The notes under the pieces were generated by a model. It was not told the origin of the DNA and did no database searches. It saw only the letters and a list, made by a program, of their open reading frames with translations. Made by a program: the position numbers and the translations under genes. From contig NZ_QJUA01000021.1 in NCBI RefSeq assembly GCF_003254575.1, forward strand, positions 1 through 64,000: DNA of 64,000 bases, written 5' to 3'. The stretch comes from Mycobacterium kyogaense (GTDB lineage: Bacteria; Actinomycetota; Actinomycetes; Mycobacteriales; Mycobacteriaceae). Below, in pieces: positions 18,343-29,590 of the stretch; the stretch's first letter is position 1; each line of letters starts with the position of its first letter.

Positions 18343-20354
18343 TGACGATGGAGGACACCCGCACGCGTGCCGACGATGGTGCCGCGGTCGGCCGTTATCC
18401 GCTCGATCCGCTCACCGGCGCCGAGATCGAGGCGGCCGCTGACATCGTGCGGTCGAGCGAATATGGCACGCCGACACTGAAATTCGTGATGATCTACCTC
18501 GCGGAACCGGCGAAGACGCCCACGCTGACCTTCGCGGACATCGAGGTTGCCCGGTGCGCGTTCGTCTCGATGTACGACGCCGCGGCCAAGATGGTGTACG
18601 AGGCGGTGGTCAATCTGGGCGCCCGTCTCATCGAATCGTGGACGCCTGTGCCCGGCCGGTTCCCGTCCTACCTCGTCGAGCACATGACGGGTGTCGAGGA
18701 GAAGGTCCGGGAGGATCCGCGCTGGCAGGACGCGATGCGCAAGCGTGGCGTCACCGACTTCAGCCTCGCGATGATCGATCCGTGGCCGGCCGGCTATTAC
18801 GGCAGCGCAGACCATTACGACAACTCGGCGCTGATCTGCCGGCCGCTGACGTTCATGCGCGCCGCGCCCTCGGAACACGGATACGCCCGCCCGGTCGAGG
18901 GGTTGATCGTCACGTTCGACCTCGACGCCATGACGGTGCTCGACGTGGAGGACCACGGGGTGGTGCCCATGCCGCCGACGGCGGGCAACTACTCCGAGCA
19001 GTTCATGTTCGACGCCAACAACCGACCGGCGTTCACACAGTTCCGTGACGACGTGAAGCCGATCGAGATCACCCAGCCGGACGGGCCGAGCTTCACCGTC
19101 GACGGCTGGAACGTCACCTGGCAGAAATGGTCGCTGCGCATCGGCTTCAACCCGCGTGAGGGCGTCACACTGCACGAGGTGACCTATACCGACCGCGGCG
19201 TCACGCGGCCGATCCTCTACCGCGGATCGCTGTCGGAAATGGTTGTGCCCTATGGGGACACCTCGCCGACGCACTGGAACAAGAACGTCTTCGACATGGG
19301 TGAAGTGGGGATGGGGTTCTCCGCGAACCCGCTGACGCTGGGCTGCGACTGCCTGGGCGAGATCTTCTACTTCGACGGCACGGTCAACGATTCCGCCGGC
19401 AACGCGGTGACGATCCCGAATGCGATCTGCATGCACGAGGAGGACTACGGGATCTCCTGGAAGCACACCGACTTCCGCACCGAGGAGGTGGAGGTCCGGC
19501 GGTCGCGCCGGCTGGTGATCTCGATGATCTGTACCGTCGGCAACTACGAGTACGGGTTCTTCTGGTACCTGTACAACGACGCCTCGATCGAGGTCGAGGT
19601 GAAGCTGTCCGGGGTGCTGACGACCGGTGCCGTCGCCGAGGGCGAGACTCCCCGGTGGGGCAAGATGGTCGCTCCTGGCATCTACGGTCCGAATCACCAG
19701 CACTTCTTCAACTTCCGACTCGACATGAGTGTGGATGGCCCGAACAACAGCGTGTACGAGGTGGATTCGATCCCGGAGCCCGATCCGGAGCTCAATCCTC
19801 ATCACAACGCGTGGATCGTGCGGGACACCCTGGTGGAGTCGGAAGCCGACGGTGCGCGGGACTGGAACTGGTCGACGGGCCGGTACTGGAAGGTGGCCAA
19901 CCCGGAGAAGGTCAACGAACTCGGCAGCCCGGTGGCCTACAAGCTGGTGCCCAAGGACATCGTGCCGGTGATGGTGCAGGAGGGTTCCTACATCTACGAC
20001 CGCGCGCGGTTCGTCCAGCACAACCTCTGGGTGACCCGCTACGACCCCAAGGAGATGTTCGCGGCGGGCGACTACATGTACCAGTCCGCGGACATGCAGG
20101 GCCTGCCGGAGTTCATTGCCGACGATGCCCCGCTGGAGAACACGGATGTGGTGCTCTGGTACACCCTCGGTGCCCATCACGTGGTGCGGCCGGAGGACTG
20201 GCCGGTGATGCCGTGTGCCTATGCGGGCTTCCACCTCAAGCCGATCGGCTTCTTCGACGGCAACCCCGCGTTGGACCTGCCGCCGTCACCACCCAAGGCG
20301 TGCCACATGAACCACAGCGGGCTGCCGGTGGCCGAGCGCGCGATGGAGTCCTGA
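18342..20354 (+). CDS. Copper-containing primary amine oxidase
   Basis: Oxidises a primary amine to aldehyde, NH3 and H2O2 using Cu and topaquinone. The 670-residue product carries the topaquinone motif TVGNYEYG, with Tyr402 as the residue that self-oxidises, Cu ligands His452 and His454 (GPNHQHFFNF), and the third His at 612/613 (GAHHVVRPEDWPVMP). The start ATG 18342 overlaps the permease stop by one base; ATG 18348 is an alternative. No signal peptide is seen, so it is cytoplasmic like other actinobacterial tyramine/histamine oxidases. Substrate unknown. Confidence 0.93.
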   Translation: MTMEDTRTRADDGAAVGRYPLDPLTGAEIEAAADIVRSSEYGTPTLKFVMIYLAEPAKTPTLTFADIEVARCAFVSMYDAAAKMVYEAVVNLGARLIESWTPVPGRFPSYLVEHMTGVEEKVREDPRWQDAMRKRGVTDFSLAMIDPWPAGYYGSADHYDNSALICRPLTFMRAAPSEHGYARPVEGLIVTFDLDAMTVLDVEDHGVVPMPPTAGNYSEQFMFDANNRPAFTQFRDDVKPIEITQPDGPSFTVDGWNVTWQKWSLRIGFNPREGVTLHEVTYTDRGVTRPILYRGSLSEMVVPYGDTSPTHWNKNVFDMGEVGMGFSANPLTLGCDCLGEIFYFDGTVNDSAGNAVTIPNAICMHEEDYGISWKHTDFRTEEVEVRRSRRLVISMICTVGNYEYGFFWYLYNDASIEVEVKLSGVLTTGAVAEGETPRWGKMVAPGIYGPNHQHFFNFRLDMSVDGPNNSVYEVDSIPEPDPELNPHHNAWIVRDTLVESEADGARDWNWSTGRYWKVANPEKVNELGSPVAYKLVPKDIVPVMVQEGSYIYDRARFVQHNLWVTRYDPKEMFAAGDYMYQSADMQGLPEFIADDAPLENTDVVLWYTLGAHHVVRPEDWPVMPCAYAGFHLKPIGFFDGNPALDLPPSPPKACHMNHSGLPVAERAMES

Positions 20355-20371
20355 GCCCGCCGGAGATGCCG

Positions 20372-21521
<1,150 letters not shown>

Positions 21522-21628
21522 CACACCCGGGCGCCCCTGAACGACGCGCGCGGCCTGCGATGAGGCAGGATGGGGGAGCCGTCCGCGGCACTCTCGGGGG
21601 CGGCCAAGCGCGAGCGAGAAGGAGTCGG

Positions 21629-22381
21629 ATGGCGGACGGTACAGCCAACGGGGGCCCGGCATCGGTCTACAGGCCCGCCTATACCCGCGTACTGCTCAAG
21701 CTGGGCGGTGAGATGTTCGGCGGCGGCCAGGTCGGTCTCGACCCCGACGTCGTCGCCCTGGTCGCGCGTCAGATCGCCGAAGTGGTCCGTAGTGGCGTTC
21801 AGGTGGCGGTCGTGATCGGCGGAGGAAACTTTTTCCGCGGCGCCCAGCTGCAGCAGCGGGGTATGGAGCGCACTCGCTCCGATTACATGGGCATGCTCGG
21901 TACCGTCATGAACAGCCTTGCGCTGCAGGACTTCCTGGAGAAGGAAGGCATTGCCACGCGCGTGCAGACGGCCATCACCATGGGGCAGGTGGCCGAGCCA
22001 TACATCCCGTTGCGCGCACAGCGGCACCTGGAGAAGGGCCGCGTGGTGATCTTCGGCGCCGGCATGGGGTTGCCGTACTTCTCCACCGACACCACCGCTG
22101 CGCAGCGGGCGCTGGAGATCCGGGCGGAGGTCGTGTTGATGGCCAAGGCGGTCGACGGGGTGTTCACCGCCGACCCGCGCACCGATCCCGATGCCAAGCT
22201 GCTGACGACCATCACGCACCGCGAGGTCATCGACCGCGGCCTGGCGGTGGCCGACGCGACGGCGTTCAGCCTCTGCATGGACAACAAGATGCCGATCATG
22301 GTGTTCAACCTGCTCACCGACGGCAATATCGCCCGTGCCGTCGCAGGTGAGAAGATCGGCACATTGGTCACCACCTCGTGA
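21629..22381 (+). CDS. pyrH: UMP kinase
   Basis: Phosphorylates UMP to UDP in pyrimidine synthesis. The 250-residue product has the amino-acid-kinase fold with [27 protein letters not shown], the [20 protein letters not shown] block and [17 protein letters not shown] 21629 with GAAGGAG ahead fits; the in-frame start 21560 only adds basic residues. Pyrimidine kinase, frr, cdsA and rlmN follow in the same order as in other mycobacteria. Confidence 0.97.
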   Translation: MADGTANGGPASVYRPAYTRVLLKLGGEMFGGGQVGLDPDVVALVARQIAEVVRSGVQVAVVIGGGNFFRGAQLQQRGMERTRSDYMGMLGTVMNSLALQDFLEKEGIATRVQTAITMGQVAEPYIPLRAQRHLEKGRVVIFGAGMGLPYFSTDTTAAQRALEIRAEVVLMAKAVDGVFTADPRTDPDAKLLTTITHREVIDRGLAVADATAFSLCMDNKMPIMVFNLLTDGNIARAVAGEKIGTLVTTS

Positions 22382-22409
22382 TCAGTGGTGTGATCAGTGA
22401 TGTGATCGG
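22378..22409 (+). repeat. 12-nt tandem repeat between pyrH and frr
   Basis: GTGATCAGTG occurs at 22378 and 22390, and a third partial copy GTGATC at 22402, giving a 12-nt period. The first copy contains the pyrH stop codon. Each unit carries the palindrome TGATCA or a close form. It may be only replication slippage. Confidence 0.7.
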
Positions 22410-22436
22410 CGAGCGACGCGACGGGAGAAGATTCAG

Positions 22437-22994
22437 GTGATCGACGAGACGCTCTTCGATGCCGAGGAGAAGATGGAGAAGGCGGTGTCGGTGGCCCGGG
22501 ACGACCTGGCGGGCATCCGTACCGGTCGCGCCAACCCCGGCATGTTCAACCGGATCAGCATCGACTACTACGGCGCCGCCACCCCGATCACGCAGCTGTC
22601 GAGCATCAACGTCCCCGAGCCGCGGCTCGTCGTCATCAAGCCCTACGAAGCCAACCAGCTGCGCAACATCGAGGACGCGATCCGCAATTCGGATCTGGGC
22701 GTCAACCCGTCCAACGACGGCAACGTCATCCGCGTCTCGATCCCTCAGCTGACCGAGGAGCGCCGCCGCGATCTGGTCAAGCAGGCCAAGGCCAAGGGGG
22801 AGGACGCCAAGGTCTCCGTGCGCAACGTTCGCCGCAAGGCGATGGAGGAACTGAGCCGCATCAAGAAGGACGGCGACGCCGGCGAGGACGAGGTGACCCG
22901 GGCGGAGAAGGACCTCGACAAGACCACCGCCCAGTACACGAGCCAGATCGACGACCTGGTGAAACACAAAGAAGGCGAGCTGCTGGAGGTCTGA
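22437..22994 (+). CDS. frr: Ribosome recycling factor
   Basis: Releases ribosomes from mRNA after termination together with EF-G. The 185 residues match the family length. Conserved blocks are [36 protein letters not shown] and [12 protein letters not shown]. Starts with GTG at 22437 behind GGGAGAAG. cdsA begins 1 nt after the stop, so expression is likely coupled. Confidence 0.97.
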   Translation: MIDETLFDAEEKMEKAVSVARDDLAGIRTGRANPGMFNRISIDYYGAATPITQLSSINVPEPRLVVIKPYEANQLRNIEDAIRNSDLGVNPSNDGNVIRVSIPQLTEERRRDLVKQAKAKGEDAKVSVRNVRRKAMEELSRIKKDGDAGEDEVTRAEKDLDKTTAQYTSQIDDLVKHKEGELLEV

Positions 22995-22995
22995 G

Positions 22996-23877
22996 GTGAC
23001 CGATCAGCAACCGACTCCTGTGGCAGACCAGCCGACCGACGTTCCACCGACGCAGAAGAAATCCCGCGCCGGCCGTAACCTGCCCGCCGCCATCGCGGTG
23101 GGTGTGGTGCTCGGCGCGATGGCGATCGGCATCCTGCTGTTCGCCCCGATCTGGTGGTTGCCGCTGCTGGCCGCGGCCATGGCAATCGCGACCCACGAGG
23201 TGATCCGGCGCCTGCGCGAGCACGGCTACGTGCTGCCGGTGATCCCGCTGCTGGTCGGCGGCCAGGCGATGATCTGGCTGACGTGGCCCTTCGGTGTGGC
23301 AGGTCTACTCGGCGGCTACGGCGGCACGATCGTGGTCGCGATGGTGTGGCGGCTGCTCAAGCAGGGCCTGAACAGCCAGCCGGTCAACTACCTGCGCGAC
23401 ATCGCTGCCACCGTGCTGCTGGCCACCTGGGTACCGATGTTCGGTGCCTTCACGGCGCTGTTGATCTTCGCCGACGACGGTGGGGTGCGGGTGTTCACGG
23501 TGATCGCGACCGTGGTGTTCGCCGACATCGGCGGCTACGTCGCGGGTGTGCTGTTCGGAAAGCATCTGATGGCGCCCGCGATCAGCCCGAAGAAATCCTG
23601 GGAGGGGCTGGGCGGTTCTCTGGTGTTCGGCGTCGCCGCCGCGGTGGTGTCGGTCACGTTCCTGCTCGGGAAGCCGGCCTGGGTCGGCGTCCCGCTCGGC
23701 CTGATGCTGGTGATCACCGGAGTGCTCGGTGACCTGGTCGAATCGCAGATCAAGCGCGATCTCGGCATCAAGGACATGGGCACGCTGCTGCCCGGTCACG
23801 GCGGTCTGATGGACCGCATCGACGCGATGCTGCCGTCCGCGGTGGCCGGATGGATCGTTTTGACGCTGTTGGCCTGA
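22996..23877 (+). CDS. cdsA: Phosphatidate cytidylyltransferase (CDP-diglyceride synthase)
   Basis: Makes CDP-diacylglycerol, the precursor of phosphatidylinositol, cardiolipin and phosphatidylethanolamine. The 293-residue protein has a hydrophilic N-terminus of about 30 residues, then about 7-8 membrane helices. The diagnostic C-terminal signature is present: [20 protein letters not shown] followed by [15 protein letters not shown] start 1 nt after frr. Confidence 0.95.
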   Translation: MTDQQPTPVADQPTDVPPTQKKSRAGRNLPAAIAVGVVLGAMAIGILLFAPIWWLPLLAAAMAIATHEVIRRLREHGYVLPVIPLLVGGQAMIWLTWPFGVAGLLGGYGGTIVVAMVWRLLKQGLNSQPVNYLRDIAATVLLATWVPMFGAFTALLIFADDGGVRVFTVIATVVFADIGGYVAGVLFGKHLMAPAISPKKSWEGLGGSLVFGVAAAVVSVTFLLGKPAWVGVPLGLMLVITGVLGDLVESQIKRDLGIKDMGTLLPGHGGLMDRIDAMLPSAVAGWIVLTLLA

Positions 23878-23893
23878 GATACTGGCTGCAGTC

Positions 23894-25003
23894 ATGTCTG
23901 GTTCTGCCGGGGCTCCGTTGCCCCTTGTCTTCGATGCCCCGCGCCGCGCGATGCCGCCGCGGCACTTCGCCGATCTCGACGAGGCCGCGCGGGGGGCTGC
24001 GGTCGCCGAGCTGGGTCTGCCGGCGTTCCGCGGGAAACAGCTGGCCAATCAGTACTACGGCCGGTTGATCGCGGATCCGACACAGATGACGGATCTGCCC
24101 GCCGCGGTGCGCGAGCAGGTGGGCCAGACGCTGTTCCCGACGCTGTTCTCCGCGGCCCGGGAGATCGAGTGCGATGCGGGCGAGACCCGCAAGGTGTTGT
24201 GGCGGGCGGTGGATCAGACGACGTTCGAGTCGGTGCTGATGCGCTACCCGGATCGCAACACGGTGTGCATCTCCTCGCAGGCCGGCTGCGGTATGGCGTG
24301 CCCGTTCTGCGCCACGGGTCAGGGCGGTCTCAAGCGCAATCTGTCGACGGCCGAGATTCTCGAGCAGGTGCGGTCGGCGGCCGCGGAGCTGCGGGAGCGG
24401 GACGGCTCGCGGTTGTCCAACATCGTGTTCATGGGGATGGGCGAGCCGCTGGCCAACTACAACCGCGTCGTCGCCGCGGTGCGGCGCATCACCGCGCCCC
24501 CGCCGCAGGGGTTCGGGATCTCCGCGCGGTCGGTGACGGTGTCGACCGTCGGGCTGGCGCCGGCGATCCGCAAGCTCGCCGACGAGAAGCTCAACGTCAC
24601 GCTCGCGCTGTCGTTGCACGCTCCCGACGACGAACTGCGCGACACCCTGGTGCCGGTGAACAACCGGTGGAAGGTCGGTAAGGCGCTCGACGCGGCGCGC
24701 TACTACGCCGACGCGACGGGTCGCCGCGTGTCGATCGAGTACGCGTTGATCCGCGACGTGAACGACCAGCCGTGGCGTGCCGATCTACTCGGGAAGAAAC
24801 TGCACGGCGCGCTGGGGCCGCTCGCCCACGTCAACCTGATCCCTCTGAACCCGACGCCGGGCAGCAAGTGGGACGCCAGCCCGAAGCCTGCCGAGCGCGA
24901 ATTCGTGCGCCGCGTCCGTGAGCGCGGCGTCTCGTGCACGGTGCGCGACACCCGGGGCCGCGAGATCGCGGCTGCGTGTGGCCAATTGGCCGCGCAGGGC
25001 TGA
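23894..25003 (+). CDS. rlmN: Dual-specificity 23S rRNA A2503 / tRNA A37 C2-methyltransferase
   Basis: Radical-SAM methyltransferase. In the 369-residue product the [4Fe-4S]-binding CxxxCxxC appears as CGMACPFC, followed by [16 protein letters not shown]. Further markers are the [10 protein letters not shown] loop and the C-terminal Cys of [11 protein letters not shown], which becomes methylated in catalysis. Begins with ATG 23894, 16 nt after cdsA, and ends 2 nt before a convergent gene. Confidence 0.96.
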   Translation: MSGSAGAPLPLVFDAPRRAMPPRHFADLDEAARGAAVAELGLPAFRGKQLANQYYGRLIADPTQMTDLPAAVREQVGQTLFPTLFSAAREIECDAGETRKVLWRAVDQTTFESVLMRYPDRNTVCISSQAGCGMACPFCATGQGGLKRNLSTAEILEQVRSAAAELRERDGSRLSNIVFMGMGEPLANYNRVVAAVRRITAPPPQGFGISARSVTVSTVGLAPAIRKLADEKLNVTLALSLHAPDDELRDTLVPVNNRWKVGKALDAARYYADATGRRVSIEYALIRDVNDQPWRADLLGKKLHGALGPLAHVNLIPLNPTPGSKWDASPKPAEREFVRRVRERGVSCTVRDTRGREIAAACGQLAAQG

Positions 25004-25005
25004 CG

Positions 25006-26019
25006 TCAGCCGAGGCGGACCAGGGTCTTGCCGATGTTCGCTCCGGTGAAGAGCCCGTTGAGCGCGTCGACGCAGGACTCGATGCCCTCGTAGACGTGCT
25101 CGCGGTGCACCAGCAGGCCCTCGGCGTCCCAGCGCCGCAGTGCGGCGAACGCCTCGTCGAATCGTCCCCACTCGTCCAGGGCGTTGAAGCCCTGCATCAG
25201 CGCGGTCTTGGCGAGCAGGTTGACGTAGTTCGCCGGCCCCGGATGCTCACCGGTCAGGTAGCTGGAGATGACCCCGCAGAGCACCACCCGCGCCTCGTGC
25301 GCCAGTCTGCCGAGCACCGCGTCGAGGATGGGCCCGCCGACGTTGTCGAAGTACACGTCGACGCCGCGGGGGCAGTGCGTCTTCAGTGCTGCGGGCAGGT
25401 CGTCGTTGCGGTAGTCGATGCACGCGTCGAAACCGAACTCCTCGACCACAGCCCGGCATTTCTCCGGTCCGCCCGCAATGCCCACCACGCGGGCCCCGGC
25501 GATACGGGCGATCTGCCCCGCCACCGAACCCGTCGCCCCGCCTGCTGCGGACACCACGACGGTCTCCCCGGGCGCGGGCTTGCCGATACCGGTCATGCCG
25601 AAGTACGCGGTCGCGCCGGTCGGCCCGTAGAGCGACATCACCGCGCGCTGGTCGACCTGCTCACCCGGCCCCGGTACCGGGGTGGTGAACAGGTCGTCGC
25701 GCACGATCGTGTACTCGGAGAACCCGGTCAGCGTCGTCACCACATCGCCGACCGAATAAGCCGGACAACGCGATTCGACGACGACGCCGATGCCGGCGGC
25801 TCGGATCACCTCGCCGATGGCGACCGGTGGCAGGTAGCTCGGTTGGTCGTCGAGCCAGGTGCGGGCCGCGGCGTCGATGCCGACGTAGGTGGTGCGGACC
25901 AGCGCCTCCCCGTCGGCGGGGGTGGGCGCACTGGTCTCGACGAGTTCTGTGTCCTCCGGCGCAACGAGCCCGTGCGGTCGGCGGCGCAACACGATCTGGC
26001 GGTTCGTCAGCGTCGGCAC
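25006..26019 (-). CDS. Zinc-independent medium-chain NADP-dependent oxidoreductase (PTGR/curcumin reductase-like)
   Basis: A 337-residue member of the MDR family that reduces activated double bonds with NADPH. Evidence: N-terminal NRQIVLRRRPHGLVAPED typical of this branch, GPTGATAYFGMTGIGKPAPG, and a Rossmann motif VSAAGGATGSVAGQIARIAG. No structural or catalytic Zn-binding Cys clusters are present. The start is GTG 26019. The substrate may be an alkenal or quinone; this is not determined by the sequence. Confidence 0.88.
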   Translation of the reverse strand: MPTLTNRQIVLRRRPHGLVAPEDTELVETSAPTPADGEALVRTTYVGIDAAARTWLDDQPSYLPPVAIGEVIRAAGIGVVVESRCPAYSVGDVVTTLTGFSEYTIVRDDLFTTPVPGPGEQVDQRAVMSLYGPTGATAYFGMTGIGKPAPGETVVVSAAGGATGSVAGQIARIAGARVVGIAGGPEKCRAVVEEFGFDACIDYRNDDLPAALKTHCPRGVDVYFDNVGGPILDAVLGRLAHEARVVLCGVISSYLTGEHPGPANYVNLLAKTALMQGFNALDEWGRFDEAFAALRRWDAEGLLVHREHVYEGIESCVDALNGLFTGANIGKTLVRLG

Positions 26020-26065
26020 GTCGGTAGAACCTACCGAAGGAGCGGCCGCGGCGGACCCGGTTGCG

Positions 26066-26863
26066 TCAGGGCCGCCACAGCGCTTCCTGTGTCGTCGACG
26101 CGACCAGCACCCCGTCCCGGTCGTAGAGCGAGCCCATCACCAGCCCCCGCGAGTCACTGTGGTTGCGCTGCACGACGTCATAGAGGTGCCAGTCGTGCGG
26201 GGCGAACGGGCGGTGGAACCACACCGAGTGGTCCAGGCTGGCGGCGTAGCCGGTGCCTCGCGCGAGCGTGACACCGGACGGTCGGGCCACGGGGACGGGT
26301 CCGATGTCCGAGAGGAAGGTCAGCGTGCACGCGCGCACCAGCGGGTCGTCTTCGATCCGGTCGCGCGAGCGAATCCAGAACGGCGGCAACGCGAACCCCG
26401 TGTCGTCGGCGGAGATGGTGCGGATGTCGAACGGGTCGAGGAACTCTAGGTCCACGATCTTCGGTTGGGCGTCGGCGAAGGCCAGTGACGCCGGCGCGAC
26501 GGGCTGCTCGTCGGCCCCCGGTTCGGCGACGTGGAACGAGGCGATCATCTCGAGGATCACCGCACCCGCCTGGACGGCGGTGACCCGGCGGGTGTCGAAG
26601 GACCGTCCGTCCCGGGTGCGCTCGACGCGGAATTCGAGGGGCTCGCGGTAGCGGCCGCCGCGCACGAAGTACACGTGGAGGGACTGCGGCAGTTTCTCAG
26701 GCGAAACGGTGGCGCCGGCAGCGGCGAGCGCTTGCGCGGCGATCATCCCGCCGAACAACGTCGGGTTCGGTCCATCGGGCGGCGCTGCCACGGTGAAGAC
26801 GTCACCCTCGCGGTGATCGAAGGTCAGCAGTTCGGCGATCCAGCTTTTCTCGACACGTGTCAT
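26066..26863 (-). CDS. tesB: Acyl-CoA thioesterase II
   Basis: Double hot-dog thioesterase that hydrolyses medium- and long-chain acyl-CoA. The 265-residue product has FGGMIAAQALAAAG and HVYFVRGGRYREPL in the first hot-dog, and LDHSVWFHRPFAPHDWHLYD in the second, characteristic of TesB. I choose ATG 26863, since the TTG at 26866 directly before it is less likely. It is 46 nt from the neighbouring reductase start and probably transcribed in the same direction. Confidence 0.93.
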   Translation of the reverse strand: MTRVEKSWIAELLTFDHREGDVFTVAAPPDGPNPTLFGGMIAAQALAAAGATVSPEKLPQSLHVYFVRGGRYREPLEFRVERTRDGRSFDTRRVTAVQAGAVILEMIASFHVAEPGADEQPVAPASLAFADAQPKIVDLEFLDPFDIRTISADDTGFALPPFWIRSRDRIEDDPLVRACTLTFLSDIGPVPVARPSGVTLARGTGYAASLDHSVWFHRPFAPHDWHLYDVVQRNHSDSRGLVMGSLYDRDGVLVASTTQEALWRP

Positions 26864-26971
26864 CAACGGTGAACGCTATCGTGAGGTGCCGAAATCGCAG
26901 GGAATGGGTACCAGGTCCGGCAGTGCAGCGACGGGTTGGAGCGGGATGGCGAGCGTGGCAGGGGTGGGACA

Positions 26972-28396
26972 GTGAAGCGGCTCAACGGTGTGGACGCCAT
27001 GATGCTGTACAGCGAGACACCCGAGATCCACATGCACACCCTCAAGATCGGGGTGCTCGATGTGTCCCAGATACCTGGTTACGATTTCGACCTCTTCCGG
27101 AAGCTGGCGCTGCCCCGGCTGCACGCGCTGGCGCCGCTGCGATGCCAGCTCGTCGACATCCCTTTCAAGTTGCACCATCCGATGTGGGTGCAGAACGCGG
27201 AGATCGACGTGGATTACCACATCCGCCGGGCCCGCGTCCGCGCCCCGGGTGGGCGCCGTGAACTCGACGAGTTGATCGGTGAGATCGCGAGTACGCCGTT
27301 GGACCGCTCGCGGCCGCTGTGGGAGATGTACGTCGCAGAAGGGTTGCCGGACAACAAGATCGCGGTGATCCACAAGGTGCACCACGTGCTCGCCGACGGG
27401 ATGGCCTCGGCGAACCAGATGGCGATGGTCATCGGGGCCGAGGAGCCCGATGTCCGGGGCGCGCTGGCCGAGGCGCCCCCGGACTCGACCGCTGCGCTCA
27501 ACTTGCTGCGCGCCGCGGGGCGTGACCATGCCCGCGGGCTGCGCAGGCTGCCCATGCTGCTGCGCGAGACCGCCGCGGGTGTGGCACGCGTGCGGCGCAG
27601 CGCCCGCGAGCGCGGGCCCCACCCAGACCTCGCGCGCAACTTCGCCCCACCGCCCACGTTCATCAACCACGTCGTGTCGCCGGTGCGGCGCTTCGCCACC
27701 GCGCCGTTGTCCCTGGCCGACGTCAAGGACACCGCGCGCCACCTCGGCGTGACGCTCAACGACATCGTGCTGGCGACGGCAGCCGGAGCGTTGCGATCAC
27801 TGCAGCTGCGCTACGACGGCGCCGCCGAGGCGCCGCTCATCGCGGGCGTACCGGTCAGTGTCGACACGTCGCCCACGCGCATCATGGGTAACGAATTCAC
27901 CTACATCACACCGTCTTTGCCAGTTCACATCGCGGATCCGCTGGAGCGGGTGCGGCTGACGGCGACAGCCACGGCGATCGCCAAGGAGAACCACCGACTG
28001 CTCGGGCCGACCCTGTTGCCGTCCTGGCTGTCGTATCTGCCGCCGGCGACGACGCCGCACATCTTCCGACAGCAGGCCCGACGGCTGGAGTCGTCATTGG
28101 TGATGAATTTGACGATCTCGAACGTGCCCGGTCCGCGTGAACGCGGACTCGTGCAGGGCGCGACCGTGAGCGAGATCTATTCGGTGGGGCCGATCGTCGC
28201 GGGTAGCGGCATGAACATCACGGTGTGGAGCTACGTCGATCAGCTGTCCATCTCGGTGCTCACCGACGATCGCACCCTCGACGATCCGCACGAGGCGACC
28301 GACGCGCTCTTGGCCGCATTCGCCGAGATCCGCGCGGCGGCCGGGTTGTCGGAGACATTGACGCCGGTGGCCAGCGCGCTGCCGCTGGCGGTCTGA
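26972..28396 (+). CDS. Wax ester synthase / diacylglycerol acyltransferase (WS/DGAT)
   Basis: Esterifies acyl-CoA with diacylglycerol or long-chain alcohol, producing storage triacylglycerol or wax ester. The 474-residue protein starts at GTG 26972 (KRLNGVDAMMLYSETPEIHM), behind GGGGTGGG. The catalytic HHxxxDG motif reads HKVHHVLADGMA (His-His-Val-Leu-Ala-Asp-Gly, about 142-148). The later LNDIVLATAAGALR and NLTISNVPGP blocks are also typical. It is divergent from the thioesterase gene, so acyl-CoA use and release genes share a 108-nt intergenic region. Confidence 0.92.
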   Translation: MKRLNGVDAMMLYSETPEIHMHTLKIGVLDVSQIPGYDFDLFRKLALPRLHALAPLRCQLVDIPFKLHHPMWVQNAEIDVDYHIRRARVRAPGGRRELDELIGEIASTPLDRSRPLWEMYVAEGLPDNKIAVIHKVHHVLADGMASANQMAMVIGAEEPDVRGALAEAPPDSTAALNLLRAAGRDHARGLRRLPMLLRETAAGVARVRRSARERGPHPDLARNFAPPPTFINHVVSPVRRFATAPLSLADVKDTARHLGVTLNDIVLATAAGALRSLQLRYDGAAEAPLIAGVPVSVDTSPTRIMGNEFTYITPSLPVHIADPLERVRLTATATAIAKENHRLLGPTLLPSWLSYLPPATTPHIFRQQARRLESSLVMNLTISNVPGPRERGLVQGATVSEIYSVGPIVAGSGMNITVWSYVDQLSISVLTDDRTLDDPHEATDALLAAFAEIRAAAGLSETLTPVASALPLAV

Positions 28397-28405
28397 CCGC
28401 CAGCG
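28383..28405. terminator. Hairpin between convergent genes
   Basis: Perfect 9-bp stem CGCTGGCGG (28383-28391) and CCGCCAGCG (28397-28405), loop TCTGA containing the WS/DGAT stop codon. It lies 12 nt before the convergent gene end and could end transcription from both sides. Confidence 0.6.
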
Positions 28406-28417
28406 CATGTCCCTGGT

Positions 28418-28672
28418 CTAGCGGGTGTCCTTGTTCCGGTGCAGGTACCAGCTGCGCGCGACGTAGCCGAACAGCAGGAAAGCGCCGACGATCAGGAAGT
28501 AGTCCTCGACGTGACCCTGGTGGTTACCGTGGGTCATCAACAGCAGGAAGAGCCCGGCGAACACCCCACCGATCTGCTGGAGCCGGGGGTTCTCCTTCGA
28601 CCAGCCCCACTCGGCGGACGGCACGTCCTCGACGTCGACACCTGTGTGTCGCTCCACCTCGGTGCTTGCCAC
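28418..28672 (-). CDS. Small two-helix membrane protein, Rv2876-like
   Basis: An 84-residue product from GTG 28672 ([18 protein letters not shown]), chosen because the upstream in-frame part to 28852 reads as antisense of the SDR gene. A hydrophilic N-terminus with [13 protein letters not shown] is followed by two membrane segments ([13 protein letters not shown] and [14 protein letters not shown]) joined by [10 protein letters not shown], a His-rich loop. The shape and wording recall the M. tuberculosis membrane protein Rv2876 from the same neighbourhood, but its function is unknown. Confidence 0.7.
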   Translation of the reverse strand: MASTEVERHTGVDVEDVPSAEWGWSKENPRLQQIGGVFAGLFLLLMTHGNHQGHVEDYFLIVGAFLLFGYVARSWYLHRNKDTR

Positions 28673-28733
28673 GGCTGCTCCTCCGGTCTCGTGTGTTGGG
28701 GCCATTCTGACACAGCCCGTAGGCTGCCCGTCC

Positions 28734-29582
28734 ATGGCAACCCAGCAGCCAGACGGGCCCTTCGTCGACCGGGTGGTGTTCATCACCGGCGCGGCCCGCG
28801 GGCAGGGCCGTGAGCACGCGGTCCGCTTCGCCGAGGCGGGCGCCGACATCATCGCCGTCGACCTGTGTGAGCAGCTAGACAGCGTGGCCTACCCGATGGC
28901 CACCCCGGAGGATCTCGCCGAGACCGTGGCGCTGGTCGAGAAGACGGGCCGCCGCATCGTCGCCGAGCATTGCGACGTCCGGGACCGGGACCTGATGGCC
29001 GCGGTCGTCGCACGTGGTGTCGACGAATTGGGCCGGCTGGACTTCGTGCTCGCCAACGCCGGGATCATGCCCGCACCGGGAGAGCAGGGTCGCGAGATCG
29101 GTGCGTACACCGACGCCGTCGACATCATGCTCAACGGCGTGTACTTCACCGTCGACGCTGCGCTGCCGGCGCTGCTGGCCAACCCCGACGGCGGTGCGAT
29201 CGTGATCACCAGTTCGGCGGCCGGGCTCAAGGCCGTCAGCACCGACCTCGCCACCATGACCCACGGCGCAGCCGGCTACACCGCCGCCAAGCACGGCGTC
29301 GTCGGGTTGATGCGGCACTTCGCCACCTCGCTGGCCGCACGCAACATCCGGGTCAACTCCGTGCACCCCGGCGGTGTCGCGACGCCGATGGTCATCAACG
29401 AGGCGATGGCCGAATTCGTCACGGAGAACCCGTCTTTCGGGGAGTCTCAGATGCCGCTGATGACGCTGCCGATGATGGAGTCAGCCAGCGTGACCGACGC
29501 GATCATGTTCCTGTGCGGCCCGTCCGGGCGCTACATCACCGGCGTCGCGCTGCCGATCGACGCCGGGCTGCAACTGCGCTGA
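28734..29582 (+). CDS. Mycofactocin-coupled SDR-family oxidoreductase
   Basis: Short-chain dehydrogenase of the group whose nicotinamide cofactor stays bound and is re-oxidised through mycofactocin. The 282-residue product has [29 protein letters not shown] followed by [13 protein letters not shown] (insertion typical of this group), NAG motif ANAGIMP, catalytic Ser in ITSSAAG and YTAAKHG (Tyr-x-x-x-Lys). Start ATG 28734. It converges with the photolyase, 8 nt apart. No mycofactocin biosynthesis gene is in the window. Substrate, probably an alcohol, is unknown. Confidence 0.9.
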   Translation: MATQQPDGPFVDRVVFITGAARGQGREHAVRFAEAGADIIAVDLCEQLDSVAYPMATPEDLAETVALVEKTGRRIVAEHCDVRDRDLMAAVVARGVDELGRLDFVLANAGIMPAPGEQGREIGAYTDAVDIMLNGVYFTVDAALPALLANPDGGAIVITSSAAGLKAVSTDLATMTHGAAGYTAAKHGVVGLMRHFATSLAARNIRVNSVHPGGVATPMVINEAMAEFVTENPSFGESQMPLMTLPMMESASVTDAIMFLCGPSGRYITGVALPIDAGLQLR

Positions 29583-29590
29583 GCGGTTGC

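Noticed and set aside
18234-20234. 666-residue open frame on the minus strand
   Set aside because: It is entirely antisense to the amine oxidase, which has complete catalytic motifs. Long antisense frames are common in GC-rich codon usage.
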